NCBI GenBank assembly: GCA_024699855.1
Contig: JAMPIQ010000001.1
Coordinates: 15,004,001-15,068,000, forward strand
Length of the DNA stretch: 64,000 nucleotides
Origin: Aphelenchoides besseyi
Lineage: Eukaryota; Nematoda; Chromadorea; Rhabditida; Aphelenchoididae
Direction: 5' to 3'
Part shown: in pieces, positions 11,835 through 23,394 of the stretch
How the letters are laid out: every line of letters starts with the position of its first letter
How positions within the stretch are numbered: position 1 is the first letter of the stretch
Made by a program: the position numbers and the translations under genes
The notes under the pieces: model-generated
The model's database searches: none
Told to the model about the DNA's origin: nothing
The model's input: the letters and a program-made list of their open reading frames with translations, nothing else

Positions 11835-13114
11835 TTACATAGGTAATTGACGTTTGCGTTGAGGAGTGCGGAAGACACGCAGGATTGGGCTGTTTTGTTC
11901 GATCGATTGCCCGGTAATTGTGTACTTTTCAACGTCAATAGACACGTCTTTCCACGTGCCCAAAATTTCAATTTCGCATCCTATTGATAATGGGTGTGGA
12001 AGAAGCGTGAATTGAACCGGTGATGCTACATCTTTTGTCACGACGTGTCCATGGAAGAACCCATTCAACAGTTTCGGCACCACCTTCACGTAACAGGTTG
12101 ATCGGAACTTTCCGAGCTGAGTACGCGCATCGGATAGGTTGATCATCGGCGCCTCTTGAGATGCAACAACGTTCGGTGACAGGTTTGTGACGTTCGATTG
12201 GCGACCATAGACCAGCTTGAACGGAACGTTTCCCGTGTTGAACGCAGGGTTAACATCGGCAACTTTCAGGCACGAAAAAGTTGCATTGAAATCAGGTCGA
12301 ACTTCGCGAACCAATCGCTCGGCGTTTTCTCGCCACGCTTCGATAAGAACCGAATTTCCGTCGTTGTTCGTCGCCAAAACTGTGGAGACCGGCAGAAGTT
12401 GAGCTCCCACACGTTTCACACCGTCGACTCGTATGACGGTCAAACGAACATTCCTGAAATATCATGTAAACGAAGGTAATGATAATAAAATATACATATT
12501 TTGTTGTTTTGGTTCAAAAGTAGCGAGTTCATCTGCACACGTCAAATCGTCTGCTGCAATTGAATAGATGTTAAACGTAAGAACAACTCTGTAATCAAAC
12601 CTTGTTCGAGAGATTGATCGAAAAACGGCTGAGCCATTTCGTAGTCGTGAGCCTCAACTAAAGCATGTTTGTCAAATGTTTTGAGATGTAAAAACGTACC
12701 ATCGACTTCGTTTGCAATTTGAGCTACGCGATCGACAACTGGCGCGTTAGCTGAACAACAATGTTACGTTAATTTTCACCATATAAACGCTTACGATTTT
12801 GTTGAACAACTTCCGCAATTTGCGCTGCTTCATGTCCTTGTTCTTGTTGATGCTGTTGTTGTGCATGATTGTTGGTATCGACGGAAATTTCTAAATAACG
12901 ATTTTACATCAAGTTGTGCAGTTCAAAACTCACGATCTTGGTTGACTATTTGGTTTTGTGGATGCACCACATTTACGTCGCCCCTATTCTCCATTGCTAA
13001 AAAAGTGGTGATCAATTTTGCAAACAGAAACATACCATTGATTTCATAATTCCAATTCTCGTCGTCGTCGTCACCATAGTCCACAAAGTTGTTGAGAAAT
13101 TGACGTTCTGCCAT
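11835..13114 (-). CDS. Helitron-borne RPA-like protein (unit B), seven exons
   Basis: Exons 13036-13114, 12934-12996, 12795-12890, 12700-12750, 12601-12657, 12496-12553 and 11835-12453 join in frame to 340 residues (1023 nt). The introns are all about 37-47 bp. The start is the ATG of MAERQFLNN. The first six exons give an acidic, glutamine-rich, probably disordered region. The last exon resembles an RPA DBD: strand NVRLTVIRVDGV, then VLIEAWRENAERL, then FNTGNVPFKLVYG, followed by a second OB-like half and the basic tail TPQRKRQLPM. It differs greatly in sequence from the unit A and E proteins, although all share the same plan and tail. Confidence 0.75.
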
Positions 13115-13349
13115 GCTGAAGACAACAAACTGAATAACCGAGTGAAGTGAACGAACTCCTCTTTTATGCAGTTTACGTAGTCGACGTGTGTATCTCTGAT
13201 TTGTTCGAAATTTGAAACATGTCAATCGCTAATTGGTTCTGAACAAATTTGCATAAAGAGCGCTCATTCCAAAAAACGCTGCACGAATGCGGTCGCTCTC
13301 CGGACACTAAAAATAGAGAGACGCGGCGCATTTGTTGTTAGTGAGGAAA

Positions 13350-13383
13350 CAAGTAGCAGGTCGGCCCCCCCTTCGGGGGGGCC
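13350..13383 (-). repeat. 3' hairpin and CTTG end of Helitron unit C
   Basis: GG-C7-TTC-G7-CC hairpin at 13363-13383 with CTTG on the minus strand at 13350-13353. The mariner insertion begins only eight bases beyond the stem, so the two mobile elements are nested. Confidence 0.8.
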
Positions 13384-13391
13384 TCCTTCTA

Positions 13392-13630
13392 CAGGGTGTC
13401 TCAAAAAAAAGGGCAATCGTGCTGTAACTTTTTAACCAGCCATTGTATGAAGATTCTGTAAAAAGCAACTAAGGTTTTTTTTGGCCGCGGAGTCGATTGG
13501 TCTAATTTTTTGCCAGATCGGACAAGTCCGCAGGCTGCTATGGACAATTTTGTACTCCCAAGCGAGTTCAACGCTGCGAGTTTTTGCATAAATTTACAAA
13601 CGATGCTTCCCATTCTTCATTTTTGTCTTC
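13392..13630 (+). repeat. Mariner terminal inverted repeat, left
   Basis: A 239-bp inverted repeat matching 14995-15233 in reverse complement. It runs from CAGGGTGTCTC to the TTTTTGTCTTC block. This is much longer than the roughly 30-bp repeats usual in mariners. Confidence 0.9.
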
Positions 13631-13749
13631 CTTTTTTTTAAGCGCTGGCGGTATCAATAATCGAAGCGAGGCGAAATGGCGTGACGTCGTTATGTCACTT
13701 GATGGATGAACTTGATTACAGATTATTTATAACAATTTAAGATTAAAGA

Positions 13750-14991
13750 TTACAGTTTGTTAACAAGATGTTCAATGTGGCCTTCATGTTCCCGGACGAC
13801 CAAAGCAATGCGCTTAAGAAACTCATTAGCCCACAAATTGCACAATGGAATCTCGTGCCCTAATTCTTCCCATGCTTCCAAAATCCGGTCTTTCAGCAAG
13901 TCTATCGTCTCTGGCTTGGGTCTGCTACGGACATGCACTTTCTCTTCCATCCACGCAAAAAGGCGGTAGTCGCAAAGGTTGAGATCAGGAGATTTGGCAG
14001 GCCATTCATCCTTGCGTGTGAAATCGACTCCTTCGGCAATCAAGAGCGCTTCTGTGTCCGCAGCAGTATGAGGTTTTGCACCGTCGTGTGCGAGTGTGAA
14101 GCCGTTGGGATGTGCTACTCGACACGCTGGCAAAATTTTTTCGATTAGCAGTTGACGGTATTTGGCGCCGTCCATGCTGTTGTCAAGGAACTCCAGCACC
14201 AATGGACCTTTGCTGCTGATTGCGACAATAACCATGATCTTGCGGCAAAAATAATCTCGCTGTTTGAGCATTCTGTTAAAAATGACGTATGAACAGATAG
14301 TGTTTAAATGATGTCTCACTTGGTAGGATGGATGTCACGTTTTTTTTGTCTCATTTGAGACGTAAAGGCGGTCATTTTGGCTATTTAAAAAGGGATCCAG
14401 CTGGAACCACTTTTCATCCACAAACACTATTGAATCCACTGCGGCTTGATTGTGAAATCGTTGTTGAAACGCTTCGCACAGTCGCTTACGCTTCTCTTTG
14501 TGCCGATCATTCAAATCATGAACCTGTAAGCCGTATTTTAAGAGCATTCAGTTCGTGAAATGTTTTCTGAGTGAAAAACTCACTTTTGATTTCCGAGGAC
14601 ACCAAAGTTTCTCCCTTACAATGCGATGAGCTGAAGAACGAGAAACATTCTCTAACTTCGCATTTTGGCGTATGCTGAGGTGAGTTCTCGGCGCATGAGG
14701 TGGGCTTTGCGCATTCGCCACAATGCGTTGTCTTATTGCGTTGGAGATGGTGCGCGGGCGGCCGCTACCAGGAGCACGGTCAACAGCGTTACGGTCAGCC
14801 TTTAATTTTCAATCAGCACTATAGTCATGAAATCCGCTTCCTACCTGAATTCGACGTATGGCTTTGTACAGCGCTCGGGCTTTCCAAAGCGGTTGAAGTG
14901 ATAACATGCGGCTAACCGGTAGATCGGCATCCAAATACGCGCGGATCGTAACCAGATCGTCATGAGTAAATTGATAACGACTGACCGACAT
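13750..14991 (-). CDS. Mariner-like DD37D transposase with three introns
   Basis: Exons 14845-14991, 14584-14799, 14339-14523 and 13750-14272 total 1071 nt and join in frame to 356 residues, a normal mariner length. All three introns have GT/AG ends and are 45-66 bp. The N-terminus is a paired helix-turn-helix region with a linker GSGRPRT. The catalytic core shows VFVDEKWF (first Asp), AHDGAKPH (second Asp) and KSPDLNLCDY (third Asp, in CDY). Counting between the last two gives 37 residues, i.e. DD37D (maT-like) rather than DD34D. No disabling change is needed if the introns are real, so the gene may be functional. Confidence 0.85.
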
Positions 14992-14994
14992 AAC

Positions 14995-15233
14995 GAAGAC
15001 AAAAATGAAGAATGGGAAGCATCGTTTGTAAATTTATGCAAAAACTCGCAGCGTTGAACTCGCTTGGGAGTACAAAATTGTCCATAGCAGCCTGCGGACT
15101 TGTCCGATCTGGCAAAAAATTAGACCAATCGACTCCGCGGCCAAAAAAAACCTTAGTTGCTTTTTACAGAATCTTCATACAATGGCTGGTTAAAAAGTTA
15201 CAGCACGATTGCCCTTTTTTTTGAGACACCCTG
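14995..15233 (-). repeat. Mariner terminal inverted repeat, right
   Basis: Reverse complement of 13392-13630, ending GAGACACCCTG before the TA duplication. The transposase ATG (14989-14991) lies only four bases inside this repeat, so the repeat probably contains the promoter. Confidence 0.9.
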
Positions 15234-15235
15234 TA

Positions 15236-15459
15236 ATTGTTTTACAAAGAGTATCAACGTTACATTAGTAGAGAACTTAACAAATTCTTCTTATCATATT
15301 CTTTTATGTTTCTTATAACCAACAATTTAATGGGATATTCGTGACTAATGCAGTCGTTTCAAACCAAGACATTGCAGTTTCATTTCTCTTTTACAATATC
15401 CAAACAAAAATGGTTAAAAACAATCATTTATTAAATAAAACGGTTAACACAACAATCAA
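15236..15459. other. AT-rich 3' flank of the unit C accessory gene
   Basis: Non-coding, AT-rich, between the mariner and the stop codon at 15460. It resembles the 3' untranslated stretches that precede the hairpin in the other units. Nothing else is seen. Confidence 0.4.
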
Positions 15460-15608
15460 TTAAATTTTAAATGGTGGCGAATCTTCGTTTTTGTCCACAA
15501 TCGGGCGTTTCGATCCAAATGGCGTATTGATTGCCAACGCCGCTTCAGTTACAGAGATCGGAGGCGCATCACGAACGATAATGTTCTCGATCGATTGGAC
15601 CACAATAT
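15460..15608 (-). CDS. Last exon of a unit C accessory gene (probably RPA-like), partial
   Basis: A minus-strand exon begins after an acceptor (TTTAAG) at 15608 and reads IVVQSIENIIVRDAPPISV and onward to FGSKRPIVDKNEDSPPFKI-stop. Position in the unit and the basic tail near the C-terminus match the RPA-like genes of the other units, but this exon alone is too short to prove it. The upstream exons would lie in the gap (15629-15728) or have been lost. Confidence 0.45.
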
Positions 15609-15628
15609 CTTAAACAAAATGGCAATTA

Positions 15629-15728
15629 NNNNNNNNNNNNNNNNNNNNNNNNNNNNNNNNNNNNNNNNNNNNNNNNNNNNNNNNNNNNNNNNNNNNNNNN
15701 NNNNNNNNNNNNNNNNNNNNNNNNNNNN
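15629..15728. other. Assembly gap (100 N)
   Basis: A run of exactly 100 N, the usual placeholder for a scaffold join of unknown size. It separates the accessory exon from the interior of RepHel C, so the C-terminus of that gene, its 3' hairpin and any gene X copy are missing here. Confidence 0.98.
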
Positions 15729-18700
15729 TTGCACAGTCCATCTTCTTGTGACAAATTGCGGATCAGAATCACGATTGCATTTTCCTTCAATTCCAATTTG
15801 TGAGGTGGTAACGAACCTTCTTCGATCATGTTCAAATACTCCGGTAGCAACAACGTTTGGTCGGCACAGTTGTCGGCATCAATAGCAGAGTCGATTGAAA
15901 CATACGTTTTTGATTGTCCATCCACCATTCTGAGAACTTGTTCGTTCGACTCATTCACTCCAACGTGTTTAGAGACCAAAATCGCCGAGTTGCCCATTTC
16001 ATTGAACTTCTTTTTCAATCATCAACTCTCCGAAGATCTCTTTCTCCAAGTTTTGCTTGACTAAGCAATGAGACGGCAGCTGGATCAGTTCGTTTGCATC
16101 GTTCAAAGTTCCTTCTCCGACTTGTTTGAGGAAATCAGCGAATTGGAGTTCGTTTGGTTTCGTTCGCATGTTCTTGGTCAATTTCAACTGCTCAAAGTGC
16201 TTCCACAAACTTGACGAACAAATAGACAAATTGATCGTCTCGCTGACTGTGCCGTATTTCAAAATTGGCAGAATCTGTCGAAAGTCGCCTCCAAGAACCA
16301 TGATTTTACCTCCAAATGGTAAACTGCTTCTCATCAATTCTCTGAGTTTCCGGTCGGCGATTTCGAGTGCGTATCGTGGAGCCATTGGTGCTTCGTCCCA
16401 AATAACGACATCAGCATTCGTCAGCATTTTACCGGCTCGACTTGTCGCTGTCAAGTTCGAATTGGAATCGCGATCAAGCGGCACTCCGAGACCAAATGTT
16501 TTGTGACATGTTCGTCCGTCCGGTAACAATAAAGCAGCGATTCCTGTGAATGCGCATGTCAGGAACTTCTTTTTGTTTCCGTTAATGAAATGACACAAAG
16601 TCTTGTAGACGTAAGTCTTGCCGGTTCCTCCTAATCCATCTACAAAGAAACACTTCGGCTTTCCATCATTCTGTGGAGTGAGAAGAGCGTCCACAACTTT
16701 GTCAACGACTACTTTCTGTTCGGCGTTTAACGTCTCGTACAACTCTTTCGCGGCTTCCAATTCCTGGTCGTGATCGATGGTGTCGTCAATCTCGTCAATG
16801 TCTTCAACTGCGTCCATTGATGGAAAGTCTTTGATCGACTTGTTTTGACGTTGAAGGAGTGTGTCGATTCGTTTGTATGCTCGAGCGTATGCTTTGATTT
16901 TGTCCTTCAAGTGTCGGTTGAAGTCTTCGCTCAAGTCGTCTTTGAACATCTCCCACAACGTTTTTGGATCGGCCGGATTGCAGTGGATGAGAATGTTGAC
17001 GAAAAGTGTTCGCAGTTTTTTTTGGGCATCAACACTTTCACTGCTTCTTTCATACACTTGACGTACTCTTCATCGTCGTCAATCAAACCCAAAACCAAAA
17101 CACGCTTCTCCATTGTTTTGGTACTCGATTCCATTCACTGTTCGAAGTTCCTTGAAACTCTTTGCTCCTTTCACATGCTGAAGAAGAAGACGCAAATGCC
17201 AGAGATCTCCTTGACTTGGACTGATGGCGTACATTCGTCCAACAGTTTTGCTGCTTCGAACTCTCGGCTCCCATTGTGTGATCGTTTCAGTTGTTTGGTT
17301 GACGTTGATGGTGATTGTCTTCCAACTGTAATGAGTGGGTACTTCCGAGTACAACAAAGATCGAGCGTTGGAGTCTCTTTCATTCAATCTGAAGAAGTCC
17401 ATGAGTTTGGTTCCTTTTTCCATAATCTTCTTTGCTTTCTCCAAGTCACAATCTTCGTCGATGAAGACTGCTTGCTGATTTTCGAGATGGATTGGTAGAC
17501 GTTCGACATGGTGGGACTTGTCGTGCATTTTCAATTTCAGAATTCGATAGCACGCTTCAACTGGACCAACATAACGACCGTCGATGTGATCTTTGATTTC
17601 GTCGTGGTTGATGTTTCCTGATGATTGGAGTTCCAGTGAAGCGGCGTCGTGTCCTTTGTACGCGTACTTGTACAGATACTTCACGTTCTTAATGGAGCTC
17701 ACAATTTCGACGTTGATGTGACAGCGATAACGTTTCAACAAATACCAACTGTACGGAACTACTCGTCGATTGTCGTATTTGTTTTTTTTGATCTCAATCG
17801 TTCGTCCGTTGTTCGGTCTTTTCAAGAATGGATATCCGTGTTCGTTCACTTTGGTTTCGTCGAGGAATTGCTTCGGAAACTTGTGTCGGCATTTTCCATT
17901 GATCATACACGGAGCTTTTGGATTTTGAACACCACAAACTCGATGGATCATGTACTTACTTACTAGTTCCAACAGTTCTGGATCGGATTCTGGTGGCAAT
18001 TCAGCACTGAAGTACTTGTCGATATTCTCTGCTTGCAAGAACTTTTGTCCATCTTTCAAACTCAACAAACAATGAATGTGCGGCAGACCTCGTTTCTGGA
18101 ACTCAGTCACGTAAACAAAACACTTCGGTTCTCCGAAGATTTGCTTCTTAACCAAATCATCAATCACTGCTTCAACTTTCAGAGCGAATACACGAGCAAC
18201 GATGTCAGGACGATCACTTGCTGTTTGATGGGCTCCCACAACAATCGTTTCCTTAATTGTTTCCACAATATCCGGCCACATCGCATCACACGTCATGGTA
18301 ATGAACAGATCCGGTTTGCCGTTGTTGAGAACAATTGCCATGGCGTCTTGGTAGTTCTCTCGCATGAAGCGGGGTGATCCGAAGTGCGTCGATGGCAATA
18401 CGTGGATTCTTCCAATGTCTCGGTTCAGTTGCTGTCCCATTCGACTCAAACTCGCGTGAAGTTCGTGGTAATGCATGGTTTTCAATTGTTTTTGGTTCAA
18501 TCGAATCCATTGCATACGATCGCTTTCCACTTGCACATACGAATCCACGACGAACTGTTGAAACAGCTTCTTTCCGTAATGAATTCGGCTATTCGAATGT
18601 TTTCGGATAGCTAGACGATAACTATGGAATTCAGCACGAGTTAGTCGGGTTTGTTTGTTCGCGCTTTGTTTTGTCATGTCAACAGACCAACCAAGTGTAC

Positions 18701-20972
18701 CTTTCGGAAAGAACAGCGGATACAACCAAGCAGTTGCGAATGCACTTAATGAACTGATTCTTCGCGGAGTCGGCTCGTCTTTAAGTTGAATTACTAAAGA
18801 CATTTCAGGAATGTCGCCAGAAGCATCGGTCGTGAAAACGGCGCCGATTTCATCGACTGTTGGTTCATTGTACCGTTTGGGATCGTAGCCAGGACGCATT
18901 TTGAAAGCCATCTTGACGTTTTCAACTGGTCGACCGGCGTCTTCCTCTTCTTTCATCAACTCACTCATCATCATGTGCATTTTAGCGTGAGGGTTGTGTT
19001 CTCGAATGATCTTGTCCAACAACTCCATTAGTTCCTTCTTCGTTCCCGTTGTTGTGTTCAGTCGTCTTTCTATTGCTTCGGATGGATCGGAGAAAAACAA
19101 TTGGCCGTACTTTCGGTCAGCTGCTGCGCTTACACTTTCATCGATCTCGTAACAGATTTGGCCTTGAATACTGAAACAGTATGGACCGGCAGATTCAAAT
19201 GATCGCATTTTAACGTTGAAAGCTGCGAAACTATTGGCCGAGTTGTATTTACGAATATTGACGAAGAAGTTGTTGGAGAGTGGATGCTTCTCGGTGAACA
19301 GATCTTCCAATTCCTGTGGTAATGCCGGCAAATCGGGAAGAGAGATTTTTCCGTGATTGCAGCAATCGTTGAAGGTTCGTTTGTTGCCAACTCGTTCTTC
19401 TTCGAAATGCAAAGCTTCGCATTCACATTCAACGTTCATTTTACTTAACCGATGAACGGGAACTTGAGTTGGAATTGCTGCGACGTTTAGTTGGACATGT
19501 TTTTGTTTTGTTGCTACTCGAATGTTCTTTTGACGATTACTTTGATCTAATAAACGATCTGCTTTTTGTTGATCGGATTCTTGATTACGCAGATTATCTT
19601 GACGTTCTTTCTGCTGATTCAATCGTTCTGCAGTTTGTTCTTCTAATTCGTTTGCACGTAAGTTTTGGTGTTTAACTTTGTCTTTTGCTAATCGATCTAC
19701 TTTTTGTTGTTCAGATTCTGCTTCTCGAACGCTTCTTTGGCGAATATTTTGATCGGATAAACGATTTAATTTTTGTTGATGAGATTCATCGGTCCGCTTC
19801 TTGTTGATGTTGTCACGTTTTTGTTGCAATCGTTTTGCTCGTTTTTCAGCATCTACTTCGTTTTCTAATACAATTACTTCGGATTGACCCATTGGTTCAG
19901 CATTGGCGTTTTGATTGTCAGTACGAATTGACGAAAACGAAGCCTCCAATGTGTCAAACAGATTCAAACGTTTGTCGAGTCCACTTTCGTTTACTTTTGT
20001 TAGAAAAACGCCGTTTGAATGTTGATGTGTGTTCTCGAAGAAGTTTATTGCATTAAAAACAACGTAGGCACCACAATTGCAGGTATCATTTTGCAGATCA
20101 CTTTGGTATCCAATGTCGTTCAAGAACATGTTTGCATTTGGATTCAAACCCGTCCAATGAGCGAAACATTGACTGTAAATCGAATTGATTAACCTATAAA
20201 CAGTTTGAGAAACGGGTTTATGAAACGAATCGCAATAATACAGAATACAATGATTGCTGAGTGCTTTCTTTTCCATTACCGCCAAAACGTAGTGTCCGCA
20301 ATTTTGAATTGGGATCAACAAATAAGCGTCTTCGTTTGGAGCGATCGGTGGTCTGACAATCAAATACTTGGACGGATTTGATTCAGCTGCACGATAGTAG
20401 TCGGTCCAAAATGACATCGACATTAAACCAACTTTCAACGAAGTGTTCGCAATCAAAATCAACAAACCAAACACAATTGATTCGAAATCGATCCACTCAC
20501 CAACGTTCTCCATGTTCGGTAGTTGCAATCTGGACATTTGGCATTCGTTGCGAGCAGCTTCACAGAGTTCATTCGGTTGACAATGAGTGCTGAATTTGTC
20601 GCCCATAACTTGTTCGATAGTGAGCACCGGTTCTTGAGTGTCGATAGCGACGAACGACATTTGTTGTGAAATGTCTGGAGAAGCAATAGATTGTGTTTCT
20701 TGAGCAGTTTCAACGATTTGAATTTGTGTGTCTGATGCTTGTGAGTTTTTCGTTAAGTTTGTCATTTGGTTTGTTTTCTCAACCAATTGACTTTGTGCTT
20801 GTAATGCTTGTGTGTTTTCAATTTCGATTTTTGATCGTGTTTCCGTTTCTGTTGCTTTTGCTGCTTTCTGTTCCAAACGAATCTTACGCATTCGCTCGCG
20901 ATTCTTACGCTTTCGCTCTTTGTCCCGCTCTTTGTGCTCTTCAGGCGTCAACTCCAATTTTCGTTTTGGCAT
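15729..20972 (-). pseudogene. Helitron RepHel C (frameshifted, C-terminus lost in gap)
   Basis: Starts at the ATG of MPKRKLEL and reads about 1290 codons without interruption through the C48-like domain (GHYVLA, YYCDS, and Gln-x5-Cys QNDTCNC), the 23-residue repeats, the Cys/His patch, the HUH motif RGLPHIHCL and the Rep tyrosine motif YLYKYAYKG. Frameshifts follow near 17085, near 17025 in a T run, and near 16018. The helicase part is otherwise readable, with Walker A GLGGTGKT near 16615 and Walker B VIWDEAP near 16400. The last motifs fall in or beyond the gap. The N-terminal half is nearly identical to copy E, whereas the repeat and Rep region is closer to copy A. Confidence 0.9.
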
Positions 20973-21612
20973 CTTGCTTTTTGCTAAATTTCAATTTACA
21001 ATAGTTTCTTGAGCTTTTCTTGTGTAATATCTTGTAGTTTTTCAAGGGTTTCGGTTTGGCTTTCAAGGGTAACAGAATCGTTGCCAGCGATCTGCTCTTT
21101 GTTTTGGCTTCAAGTTTCTTTTTGCTTTGCCACGGCAAAAAGTTTTTTGGCTTCTGGATTACGCTTTGCGTTGCCAAGACAAAGCGGTTTTAGCTCCTTA
21201 AAACTTCGCCGCGCCACTGGCAAAGAGTTCTTCTTTTTTCTTTTTACGTCCGGTTGCCCGAACCACGTACGCGATTACATAACACAAACAAAACAATTAC
21301 AAAAAGACAGTTACACAACAAACACTTATAGTAATAGACACAGAAGACGACGATATCAACCGAACTTTCACACAGACGAGCTGTAAAATGTTTCGCCGAT
21401 TGAGTCGAATTTAGTGGAAGCGAATTAGCATAAGTTCGCTTGTTCTCTCGTTCTCAACGTTTAGTTCATTTCGACCAACCGAACACAAATTTCTATAAGA
21501 AGAGTGCTCATCATTCGAAAATAAATGTGCATACATTTCGGCCGTTCTTTGACTACAAACAGACTGACGGTTCTCAGTTTTTCAATATTATAGTGGATAT
21601 GTGATAGTAGAA
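20973..21612. other. 5' region of RepHel C with terminal module
   Basis: No gene is supported. It includes the CGCGCCACTGG block shared with 9690-9710, a TTAGCATAAG box near 21426, and CATTCGAAAATAAATGTGCA near 21512 with the AACAGACTGAC tail. It is the presumed promoter and leader of RepHel C. Confidence 0.5.
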
Positions 21613-22950
21613 GAGTGAGATTAAAAAGCAACCGAGTAGTCTCAACGATCGTAGATATAATAAGCAGTTGTGGAAATTGAATTGAACTTCCGAGACGTTT
21701 ATTTCTTTTCTTTCTATATGGTCTTCAGATTGAGAACAACAAACAACGTTACAATTTATTCTTATGACAAAACAACAACACTATTGCAACAACAGAACAG
21801 CGATTAACCTTCTTCTTCTCTCCAAATCCTTGACTTCGACTGCACGCTTCACTCCTGATGGTTGAGTTTTTCGCTCGATGAAGTCCTGGAAATTTTGGGT
21901 GCATCGCGCAAGCCGATCCAATCGCCAGATCAAACCACTAACGTTGAAATAAAGGAAGTCGTTCTCTCGGATAAGACTTACCATGATCGCAAAACTGTGC
22001 CTTGACTGCCACCGCACCATTCTTGTCCATCTCAGCTACCGACGCAAAAATATTCGAACTCAATTTTCAACCGTTTTGACAACATGCCGTTGATAACATT
22101 ACAACCCATTATCGCCGATTCGAACTTGCGAATCCTCATCATTCGTGGAATAATCTTCATCAGAAAAGTACGTCCAATTCTGCAAACAATAAATACCGTA
22201 ATGACCATTTAACTAGAAATTCACCAATTGGATCTTGTTCGGCAACTCATTTCATTGTGCCAAAGTGGTCTTGACGTACTGCTGCTTCTCTTCGCTTCCA
22301 TTCCAGACTTCAACGTTGCCTTGAACTTCAACGCTTAATAGCCTTTCGCACATTTTCAACTGTTTGTGAAGCGGAGCGCGACTGAAGCGAATTTGAGAAT
22401 ACGAAATTAATTCGGTCATTGCGATAAGAAGTACCTACAACAAAGCATGTTATAATGGAGTGCATTCTCAAAACTTACATTGCTTGCATGTAAACTCAAC
22501 TTACCAAAATTGAATGTCATTTCATCCCAAGCCACAACTTCAACGTTTCCACCTTCCAATTGAAATTCGAACTCGAAGAGCGACGAATTTTATGATTCTC
22601 AGGTTTCTGAACTTCCACTGATAGAAACGCGACCAATCAATTCATCTCGACGATCGAGTTAACTGGATAACGCATAAAAGTCTTTGCGGTGTAAAATAGG
22701 AAAACCCATAACGTCAAGCAAAAATTGATTGAACGACCACTGAAAACTTCGACAAAAAACACAACCAACCAACAATGACAATGATTTTCGTTTTCCGATT
22801 CCAATCACCACTCATTTCTTCTCACGACCGCTTTTTTGCACACAAACACCAACAAATTAGCATAAGTGAATGGAGACAGCTCATTTCAAAATAAATGTGC
22901 ACAAAATCGGTCGATCTCAGGACACAAACAGACAAACAAACTTTACTAGC
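21613..22950 (-). repeat. 1.36-kb repeat, copy 3 (5' part of unit C)
   Basis: Near-identical to 1-1316 and 10262-11605. On the minus strand the order of splice-like signals is kept: donors near 22500 and 22275, acceptors near 22435 and 22175. The frame before the first donor reads LEGGNVEVVAWDEM, a good match to an RPA OB-fold strand pair. A basic tail (RAVEVKDLERRRR) ends the last frame at 21784. A spliced RPA-like gene is plausible, but I could not fix its exons. Confidence 0.65.
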
Positions 22951-22964
22951 TTTTATTAATGGGA

Positions 22965-23210
22965 CAAGTAAATAGGCGGTCGGCCCCCCCTTCGGGGGGG
23001 CCTCCCTTCAATTAACACGAAATGTTTATGTTATTTTTCTTCAACCATTTCATTTCAACAAATTGTTTCTGCGCACAACCGCTCGAACAAAAATTTGCAT
23101 AAAATGAAAATCGATGCACAACAGACTCGCTCATTTTTTCGAAATCTGTGCACACGAATCGGTCGATCTGGATACAAACAAACAAACTTTACTAGCTTTT
23201 ATTAATGGGA
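22965..23210 (-). mobile_element. Helitron mini-unit D (246 bp)
   Basis: Lies between two successive 3' ends (CTTG at 22965-22968 and 23211-23214). It holds only the 3' hairpin (22982-23002), about 90 bp of filler, and the 5' terminal module (TTTGCATAAA, GCTCATT, CGGTCGATC) at 23093-23190. It has both kinds of end and no gene, so it is a minimal non-autonomous derivative. The last 80 bases before each end are nearly the same in D and in the neighbouring unit. Confidence 0.75.
22982..23002 (-). repeat. 3' hairpin of mini-unit D
   Basis: GG-C7-TTC-G7-CC perfect stem-loop, followed on the minus strand by CTTG at 22965-22968. Confidence 0.8.
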
Positions 23211-23227
23211 CAAGTAAATAGGCGGTC

Positions 23228-23248
23228 GGCCCCCCCTTCGGGGGGGCC
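23228..23248 (-). repeat. 3' hairpin of unit E
   Basis: GG-C7-TTC-G7-CC, identical to the hairpin of mini-unit D, with CTTG 13 bases beyond the stem on the minus strand. Confidence 0.8.
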
Positions 23249-23394
23249 TCCCTTCAATTATTACATATCATTCGCATTGTTTATTTACAAAACAATTTCA
23301 AATGCTTACACTATGATAGTCTAAGAAGAGAACGCAATAGAAACTTTTTAACAACAACAATTTTATTTTAACAAAAAAACATTTACATACATGT

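Larger units (their letters stand above)
11623..13349 (-). mobile_element. Helitron unit B: non-autonomous element carrying only an RPA-like gene
   Basis: Bounded by the unit B hairpin/CTTG at 11623 and by the unit C end at 13350. It is about 1.7 kb and contains one gene (11835-13114) with the terminal module upstream at 13250-13305. No Rep or helicase coding is present, so any movement would need the RepHel of a relative. It is a single-gene Helitron cassette in the array. Confidence 0.75.
13392..15233 (-). mobile_element. Complete mariner-like (DD37D) transposon
   Basis: An 1842-bp element flanked by TA on both sides (13390-13391 and 15234-15235), the Tc1/mariner target duplication. Both ends begin CAGGGTGTCTC and carry long terminal inverted repeats (13392-13630 and 14995-15233) that look identical or nearly so, which implies a recent insertion. 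It encodes one transposase on the minus strand. It sits within the 3' end of Helitron unit C. Confidence 0.93.
13350..22964 (-). mobile_element. Helitron unit C (autonomous type, broken, contains gap and mariner)
   Basis: Runs from the hairpin/CTTG at 13350 to the junction with mini-unit D at 22965. From 5' to 3' on the minus strand: 1.36-kb repeat, terminal module near 21426-21560, RepHel C, assembly gap, the last exon of a further gene, and a mariner inserted at a TA beside the 3' hairpin. RepHel C carries several frameshifts and loses its C-terminus in the gap. Confidence 0.75.

Noticed and set aside
13363..13383. CRISPR-like or terminator function for the repeated GC hairpins
   Set aside because: The copies are hundreds to thousands of bases apart with genes between them, always about 10 bases from CTTG|T. 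Helitron 3' ends explain them fully, and the window is eukaryotic.
13401..13613. A 70-codon frame occurring twice (13401-13613 minus and 15012-15224 plus)
   Set aside because: This is the mariner inverted repeat read from both ends. It is non-coding terminal sequence.
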